Below, piece after piece: positions 59,833-64,000 of a DNA stretch of 64,000 bases (its first letter is position 1; every line of letters starts with the position of its first letter). The stretch is from JANMDU01 sp031418715 (GTDB lineage Bacteria > Pseudomonadota > Gammaproteobacteria > Burkholderiales > Burkholderiaceae_C). Made by a program: the position numbers and the translations under genes. Below the pieces are notes generated by a model that did not search any database, was not told the origin of the DNA, and saw only the letters and a list, made by a program, of their open reading frames with translations. Location of the stretch: contig JANOJL010000056.1 of NCBI GenBank assembly GCA_031418715.1, positions 5,194-69,193 of the forward strand. Direction: 5' to 3'.

Positions 59833-60660
59833 TCACGCATTCGGCTTCATCGCCTGTTCGCAGTTAACCTGCACCAGCTCCCGCCGCCCGCCATCTACGC
59901 GCATGGCGCTCAAACAGCCACCCCAGACGCAACCCGTGTCTAGGGCGATCAGATTAGGGCGGTTGATCAGGCCTAGCGTGCTCCAGTGACCGAAGGCGAC
60001 GGTGATACACGCAGTTTCGCGATCTGGCACGTCAAACCAGGGCATATAGCCCTCGGGGGCTGCGCCTGCGCCTTCTTTGGTGGCGAATTCCATCTCGCCG
60101 CTGGCGCTGCAAAAGCGCAGGCGCGTTAGAGCGTTGATGATGACGCGGTGGCGATCTGTGCCTTGCAGATCATCGCGCCATGCTGCTGGCGCGTTGCCAT
60201 ACATGCTTTGGAAGAAGTTTTTTGAGTCTTTTTGGCGTATTGCCGTTATAGAATGTGCGCTCAGTGCTATTGTTTTAGTAGCGTCCCAACTGGGGAGCAC
60301 GCCTGCATGCACCATCAAAATACCCTCTCGAAAAATGGCTAATTCGCGCCAACGCAGCCAATCGAGCAGCTGCGGCGCGTCGGGTGCAGCGAGCAGCGCT
60401 TGCAGTGTGTCGCTCTTACTCGCCGCGCGTGCGCCGCAAGCCACCGCCAGCGCATGAAGATCATGGTTGCCCAGCAGGCATTGCGCGGCATCGCCCAAAG
60501 CTTGCAGCCGCCGCAGCACTTTGAGCGAATCGGGGCCCCGGTTGACCAAATCGCCCAGCAGCACGAGTTGGTCTCGGCTTGCGGAAAAATCAATCTCGGC
60601 CAAAAGCTGCCCCAAAGCAGCATCGCAGCCCTGCACATCGCCAATCAAGTAAAGTCCCAT
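59833..60660 (-). CDS. apaH: Symmetrical bis(5'-nucleosyl)-tetraphosphatase ApaH
   Basis: A 275-residue metallophosphatase that cleaves Ap4A to two ADP and can remove Np4 caps from RNA. The blocks are YLIGDVQGCDAALGQLLAEI, LLGDLVNRGPDSLKVLRRL, LLGNHDLHALAVACG and VHAGVLPSWD. The VAFGHWSTLG and ALDTGCVWGGCLSAMR segments end the fold. Residues just after VHAGVLPSWD are encoded by a palindromic repeat (KTIALSAHSITAIR). As I recall the E. coli sequence, the distance from that Trp to the MYG motif is unchanged. Confidence 0.94.
   Translation of the reverse strand: MGLYLIGDVQGCDAALGQLLAEIDFSASRDQLVLLGDLVNRGPDSLKVLRRLQALGDAAQCLLGNHDLHALAVACGARAASKSDTLQALLAAPDAPQLLDWLRWRELAIFREGILMVHAGVLPSWDATKTIALSAHSITAIRQKDSKNFFQSMYGNAPAAWRDDLQGTDRHRVIINALTRLRFCSASGEMEFATKEGAGAAPEGYMPWFDVPDRETACITVAFGHWSTLGLINRPNLIALDTGCVWGGCLSAMRVDGGRRELVQVNCEQAMKPNA
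60242..60283 (-). repeat. Palindromic repeat, copy 16 (inside apaH)
   Basis: On the minus strand: GCTACTAAAACAATAGCA, then GAGCGCACATTCTATAACGG. It is sense in apaH, coding TIALSAHSITA. Confidence 0.8.
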
Positions 60661-60684
60661 ATCTCAAGACTCTAATCGCTTTTC

Positions 60685-61992
60685 ATGGATTTCCTGCTCA
60701 TTGCCATTCTCACGCTCATCAACGGCGCTTTTGCCATGAGCGAGATGGCGCTCACGGCTTCGAAGAAAGTGCGTCTGATGGCGATGGCTGAAACAGGCGA
60801 CGATGGCGCGAAAGCAGCGCTGGAATTGGCCGACAAACCCACGCTGATGCTCTCCACGGTGCAAATCGGCATCACCTCGATTGGCATGCTCAACGGCATC
60901 ATCGGCGAGGCGGCTTTTTCAGATAACGTGGCGAGTTTCTTGCAATATATGGGACTCTCCGAAAAAGTCGCTGCGCCGAGCGCGACGACCTTTGTCGTGA
61001 TCGTGATCACCTTCATCACGCTGATTTTTGGCGAACTCGTGCCAAAGCGCATCGGCTGGGCGTATCCAGAAGCGGTGGCGCGGGTGGTGGCCAAACCGAT
61101 GATCTGGCTGGCCAAAGCGGCGAGCCCGTTTGTGAAACTGCTGACTGTGACGACGCTGGGTGTCTTGAAGCTGCTGCGCATTCGTACCGACCAAAGCCGC
61201 AGTGTGACGGAAGAAGAGTTGTCTGCCAGCTTAGACGAAGGCTTGGATGCTGGCCTGATGGAGCAGCATGAGCGCCAAATGGTGCAAAACTTGTTTCATT
61301 TAGATGATCGGCCGCTGATTTCCATCATGATTCCGCGCTCAGACATTACTTGGCTGGAAGCCGACTCCACGGTGGAGCTTGCGCTGCGCAAAGCGGGCGG
61401 CTCTGATGAGGGCAGCAGCAAGACTTCGCACAGCTGGTATCCCGTCTGCCAAGGCGGGCTAGACAACATCGTGGGCATCGTGAGCGTGGCGCAGCTGCTG
61501 CGCCAGCAAACGGGCAACACCGGGCAAAAAGTCGGCGAGCTGGCCACGCCCGCCGTCTTCATTCCCGAGACGCTCAGCGGCATGGAGCTGCTGGAGCAAT
61601 TTCGCCAGCAGTCTGCACGCCAGGTGTTCGTGGTGGACGAATACGGCGTGTGTCAGGGCTTACTGACACCGCGCGATTTGTTAGAAGCCATCACCGGGGA
61701 GCTCAAACCGCAAGTGGCCGCGGATGCTTGGGCCACGCGAGAAGCGGATGGCGGCTGGCAGCTCGACGGCCTGATGCCTGTGGCCGAGCTCAAAAGCCGC
61801 CTAGATATTTACGATGAGTTGCCCGATGAAGAAGCAGGACACTACAACACGCTGGCCGGCCTGCTGATGGCTGTGGCCGGGCATTTGCCTGCACAAGGCG
61901 AGACGATTGAAGCCAATGGCTGGCGCTTTGAGGTGATGGCGCTGGAGGGAAGGCGCGTTGATCGGGTGCGGGCGAGGAAGCTTCTTGCCTGA
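60685..61992 (+). CDS. CNNM/CorC-type membrane protein with CBS pair
   Basis: A 435-residue protein of the HlyC/CorC group. The DUF21 membrane domain (about residues 1-180) has the acidic and small-residue pattern AFAMSEMALTASKKVRL and STVQIGITSIGMLNGIIGEA. Two CBS motifs follow (RPLISIMIPRSDITWLEADS and VFVVDEYGVCQGLLTPRD), then the CorC_HlyC domain (LAGLLMAVAGHLPAQGETI). It is thought to move or sense magnesium or other cations. It is divergent from apaH with 24 bp between. Confidence 0.92.
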   Translation: MDFLLIAILTLINGAFAMSEMALTASKKVRLMAMAETGDDGAKAALELADKPTLMLSTVQIGITSIGMLNGIIGEAAFSDNVASFLQYMGLSEKVAAPSATTFVVIVITFITLIFGELVPKRIGWAYPEAVARVVAKPMIWLAKAASPFVKLLTVTTLGVLKLLRIRTDQSRSVTEEELSASLDEGLDAGLMEQHERQMVQNLFHLDDRPLISIMIPRSDITWLEADSTVELALRKAGGSDEGSSKTSHSWYPVCQGGLDNIVGIVSVAQLLRQQTGNTGQKVGELATPAVFIPETLSGMELLEQFRQQSARQVFVVDEYGVCQGLLTPRDLLEAITGELKPQVAADAWATREADGGWQLDGLMPVAELKSRLDIYDELPDEEAGHYNTLAGLLMAVAGHLPAQGETIEANGWRFEVMALEGRRVDRVRARKLLA

Positions 61993-62256
61993 TTTTTTGC
62001 TTCGGATACGAGGTTGTTGATTGACCGCTTCGCCTTCATACCACCCGCTCACCTGCTTCGCATTCATCCCACCCGCTCGCCTGCCACGTGACGTGCCCGA
62101 AAACTCCGAGGGCTTTCCTTTTGTCATGCCACCCGCTCACCCCGAGCCGCCGCCTTTTGTAGCGTGCCAGCATGGTTTCTCGCGCTCCACGAGGAAATCC
62201 CTCGGATTTTTCAGACCCATCACGCAGCGGATTGATGCGGTTCGCGCGTCGTTGGT
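61993..62256. other. Non-coding stretch with CACCCGCTCACC repeats
   Basis: There is no convincing gene between the CorC-like gene and the integron remnant. Three copies of CCACCCGCTC(A/G)CC lie at 62041, 62069 and 62129, each preceded by CAT. Short frames across it lack any family resemblance. The copies may be remains of a mobile or repetitive element. Confidence 0.6.
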
Positions 62257-62316
62257 TACTATGTATTCGATAGCATACTACGCATGTTTTATAACGGCTA
62301 GAGGCTGAAATCGGCA
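62257..62316 (+). repeat. Palindromic repeat, copy 17 (next to integron remnant)
   Basis: TTACTATGTATTCGATAGCA, then TTTTATAACGGCTAGAGGC and TGAAATCGGC. It lies 35 bp beyond the broken end of intI. Confidence 0.8.
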
Positions 62317-62350
62317 TAAATTCTTCCCTCTATCCGCTCGTTGAGCATAT

Positions 62351-62542
62351 TCATGCCAATGCCGCCAATTTATCTAGCGGACTGGCCGTGCCGTGCATCT
62401 CCCGCCCATGCCAGCGGATGAAAAACTTCACCCAATAAAGATACGTTTTCTCAGTACTCAGGCTATAGTGACGGTAACGAATCTGCTCCCGCACTTGATC
62501 AAGTAAGCGCGGAGGCGAGCCAGAAGCAGTGCCGGGTTTCAT
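62351..62542 (-). pseudogene. intI: Truncated integron integrase (5' fragment)
   Basis: A 63-codon frame whose first about 45 residues match the N-terminal domain of integron integrases: LLDQVREQIRYRHYSLSTEK followed by TYLYWVKFFIRWHGRE. Integron integrases are about 320-340 residues; here the match stops after WHGRE, where RHP..MG would be expected, and the frame ends at LAALA. The catalytic domain with the Arg-His-Arg-Tyr residues and the IntI-specific patch is absent from all frames beyond. The gene is divergent from the cassettes, as in intact integrons, and keeps a LexA box 14 bp upstream of its ATG. The remnant is surely inactive as an enzyme. Confidence 0.85.
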
Positions 62543-62555
62543 GAATTCATTATAA

Positions 62556-62571
62556 CTGTTAATTAATACAG
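62556..62571. promoter_or_regulatory. LexA (SOS) box in the intI promoter
   Basis: CTGTTAATTAATACAG fits CTGT-N8-ACAG exactly, followed by TA as in the consensus. SOS control of integron integrases is established knowledge. The site survives although the gene is truncated. Confidence 0.8.
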
Positions 62572-62683
62572 TATATTTAATGCAAGCTCATGATTAAGAA
62601 CGATTTTTAGGAATTTTTATGTCCAACTTATACCGCAACGCCATTTTTATACCGCAGGTTTTGCGGTATACATTACGTTAACC
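62572..62683 (+). other. attI-like segment ending in the first cassette core site
   Basis: Lies between intI and the first cassette. It holds two direct repeats TTATACCGCA (near 62628 and 62648). The second forms a hairpin with TTGCGGTATA. The crossover site is GTTAACC at 62677-62683. This fits an attI position, but attI sequences are not well conserved. Confidence 0.6.
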
Positions 62684-62686
62684 CTC

Positions 62687-63079
62687 ATGAAAAACGCTCC
62701 ACCGCCTACATTGATTGCTATTGCCGCGCTGTACTTCCTTTCCGAAATTGCTTTCATGCTATCGGGCATAAGTCCAGCTGGTTTGGTACGCATGGCCCTC
62801 TATACCGTGGTTTTCGTTTTCGTTTTTCGGGGCAGTCGGACCGCAGCCAATCTCTGGGGTTTCATGAGCGTGTTAGGCGGCGTGGTGTCAGCTTTCGGTG
62901 TTCTAAGAAGCTTCCAATCAAACCCCGATGGAGCATTGTTTTTGGCGTTGTACGCGGCATTCTTTTTCGCGGGAGCAGGCTACATGTTTTTTAGTCCCGG
63001 GTTGAGGAGTTTCAACGATCGAGCAAATGCCATGAGAGTTAACCCCCCAGTCCATCCGACCGCCTCCGGCGGCGGCTGA
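62687..63079 (+). CDS. Cassette 1: small membrane protein, unknown function
   Basis: A 130-residue protein with about four membrane segments (IAIAALYFLSEIAFMLSGI, LVRMALYTVVFVFVF, LWGFMSVLGGVVSAFGVL, ALFLALYAAFFFAGAGYMFF). The ATG lies 10 bases after the core site G, with no ribosome binding site of its own, as is usual for cassettes. The last codons (NPPVHPTASGGG) are read from the attC site. No family is recognised. Confidence 0.85.
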   Translation: MKNAPPPTLIAIAALYFLSEIAFMLSGISPAGLVRMALYTVVFVFVFRGSRTAANLWGFMSVLGGVVSAFGVLRSFQSNPDGALFLALYAAFFFAGAGYMFFSPGLRSFNDRANAMRVNPPVHPTASGGG

Positions 63080-63093
63080 CAGTGACGTTAGGC
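63037..63093 (+). other. attC recombination site of cassette 1
   Basis: R'' AGTTAAC (63037-63043), an imperfect palindrome centred on CCGCCTCCGGCGG, and R' GTTAGGC (63087-63093). It is 57 bp. R'' matches the cassette's own 5' core GTTAACC at 62677 in 6 of 7 positions as inverted repeats, as expected for a circularising cassette. Confidence 0.85.
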
Positions 63094-63110
63094 CGCACAA
63101 GTCACCACTG

Positions 63111-63440
63111 ATGGAACATCCGTCCGACCTTGAAGCCCGTGAACACGATCTCACGATGCACGTCTTCACAGTTTCCGCAGGAATGGTGGGCGTATGCCTG
63201 ACCGCCATCGGACTACTGCGGCTCATCGCAGCTCAAACGAAGGCTCAAACGCTTGGCGACGATCTACTGGCGGTGGACGCCATGCTGTTTGTCGTCTGCG
63301 CATTCCTAGCGTTCTGGTCATTCAAGACCAAAGAACCAATCATCCGCAGACGCCTCCGATTGATAGTGGACACACTCTTCCTATCCGGACTGGCCGGCAT
63401 GGGTGTAATTTGCGCAGTCATCGCCTATGCCATCTTCTAG
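63111..63440 (+). CDS. Cassette 2, gene A: small membrane protein
   Basis: A 109-residue protein with three membrane segments (FTVSAGMVGVCLTAIGLL, AMLFVVCAFLAFWSF, LAGMGVICAVIAYAIF) after a charged N-terminus (EHPSDLEAREHDL). Start ATG 63111 is 18 bp after the R' site of the preceding attC. It overlaps gene B by 14 bp. No named family is recognised. Confidence 0.8.
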   Translation: MEHPSDLEAREHDLTMHVFTVSAGMVGVCLTAIGLLRLIAAQTKAQTLGDDLLAVDAMLFVVCAFLAFWSFKTKEPIIRRRLRLIVDTLFLSGLAGMGVICAVIAYAIF

Positions 63441-63882
63441 GGCAATACGCGTCATCGCTGCAATCGAGGCCCTCAAAGGTCTGGTCGTGCTATTTGCGGC
63501 ATCTGGACTCCTTGCCCTGATCCACCACGATGTCCACAGACTAGCCGGCTTGCTCATTGCGCATGCCCATCTGAATCCCGCATCCAAATACCCCAAGATC
63601 TTCCTGGACGCTGCGGCCGAGGTCACAGACCCTCGTTTGTGGCAGCTGGCGGCAGGAGCAGCCGCTTATTCCGTGCTGCGCCTCGTCGAGGGCTATGGCC
63701 TGTACAAGCAGCGGGCGTGGGCTGAGATTCTCGCCGCCCTCAGCGGCGTTGTTTATGTTCCCTTTGAGCTAATAGAACTCTTTCTCAGGCCGAGCATGCT
63801 GGCAACGCTCCTGCTTGCCCTCAATCTGGCAGTTGTTGCAGTTATGGTTCATGCTCTCAAGGCGCGGCGCGGTGCGGCCTAA
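63427..63882 (+). CDS. Cassette 2, gene B: DUF2127-like membrane protein
   Basis: A 151-residue protein. Segments RVIAAIEALKGLVVLFAASG, RLVEGYGLYKQRAWAEIL and VYVPFELIELFLRPS match the DUF2127 pattern (membrane protein, function unknown). ATG 63427 lies inside the end of gene A, so translation is coupled. The TAA stop is formed by bases of the R'' core site GCCTAAC, a common feature of cassette genes. Confidence 0.82.
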   Translation: MPSSRAIRVIAAIEALKGLVVLFAASGLLALIHHDVHRLAGLLIAHAHLNPASKYPKIFLDAAAEVTDPRLWQLAAGAAAYSVLRLVEGYGLYKQRAWAEILAALSGVVYVPFELIELFLRPSMLATLLLALNLAVVAVMVHALKARRGAA

Positions 63883-64000
63883 CCCCTCGCTCAAGCGGGC
63901 GACAACGGCAGGCCACCAGGCCCGGTCTGGCGGTACGCGGTTCAATTTAGCCAGCCCGGGCCAGGCGTCCAGCCCTTGTCGCCCGCATAGCTCGAACGTT
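63877..64000 (+). other. attC recombination site of cassette 2 (cut by window end)
   Basis: R'' GCCTAAC (63877-63883), then GGGCGACAA (63897) pairing with TTGTCGCCC (63976), and inner arms GGCCCGGTCTGG/CCAGCCCGGGCC. Only GTT of the R' site is in the window (63998-64000). R'' is the exact complement of GTTAGGC at 63087, the 5' core of this same cassette. Length is about 128 bp. Further cassettes may follow. Confidence 0.88.

Noticed and set aside
62036..62317. 93-codon minus-strand frame ending near intI
   Set aside because: It crosses a palindromic repeat and the CACCCGCTC repeats and resembles no protein family. It is more easily explained as repeat-derived sequence.
1..64000. CRISPR arrays, complete insertion sequences, prophage
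   Set aside because: No regularly spaced direct repeats, no full transposase and no phage structural gene were seen. The only mobile traces are the integron, a possible integrase stub and small repeats.

Overview
The window is a dense, mostly housekeeping stretch of a beta-proteobacterial chromosome (Burkholderiales; Comamonadaceae is my best guess, genus not decidable). The signs are a Bug-type tricarboxylate-transporter binding protein, the DUF3460-scpA-panB-panC neighbourhood, fused BoxR, short NfeD plus stomatin, and many GCTATT..AATAGC palindromes between genes. All assignments were made by reading the translated sequence; no database search was run.

Layout. 1-4922: 5'-truncated valS, a TusA-like protein, a NUDIX hydrolase, cysM and tRNA-Leu(CAA). 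4923-8443: a terminator, a possible integrase remnant and a four-gene operon (TerB-like protein, lipid kinase, phosphoesterase, DUF456). 8714-13871: a degenerate histidine-kinase-like protein, xerD, a Bug protein, an AEC transporter and an orphan ureD. 13895-28974: a catabolic block with NAD-dependent formate dehydrogenase (fdsA and a fused fdsG-fdsB), glutathione-dependent formaldehyde oxidation (fghA, frmA), 3-oxoadipyl-CoA thiolase, boxABC, boxR and a divergent benzoate-CoA ligase. Benzoate is activated to benzoyl-CoA, epoxidised by BoxAB and opened by BoxC with release of formate. FrmA/FghA also yield formate, and FDH turns it into NADH and CO2. The aldehyde dehydrogenase (BoxD) of the pathway is not in the window. 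29099-49863: a CoA-transferase, an HtrA-like protease, bdhA, mrp, metG, a myo-inositol-oxygenase-like gene, SulP, a BamE-like lipoprotein, scpA, panB/panC, alkB with a divergent AraC regulator, an Orn/Lys/Arg decarboxylase, NfeD/stomatin and DUF2237. 49965-61992: tRNA-Ser(CGA), a Crp/Fnr plus metal-binding mini-locus, serS, an acyl-CoA dehydrogenase/kinase pair with a Crp/Fnr regulator, rhlE, an RsuA-like synthase, an orphan AAA ATPase, apaH and a CorC-like protein. 62257-64000: a chromosomal integron remnant. It has a truncated intI with a LexA box, an attI-like segment, one complete cassette with attC, and a second cassette whose attC runs off the window end.

Two things stand out. First, a roughly 45-70 bp palindromic repeat occurs about 17 times. 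About nine copies lie inside protein-coding genes, always in the single stop-free frame of whichever strand is read. They fall at domain linkers, a signal peptide, the joint of the FdsG-FdsB fusion and similar tolerant places. Several others sit directly after stop codons in a fixed orientation. This resembles the in-gene palindromic elements of Rickettsia, in an unrelated lineage. Second, the integron: the core-site complementarity of each cassette can be matched by eye, and the cassettes carry small membrane proteins of unknown role.
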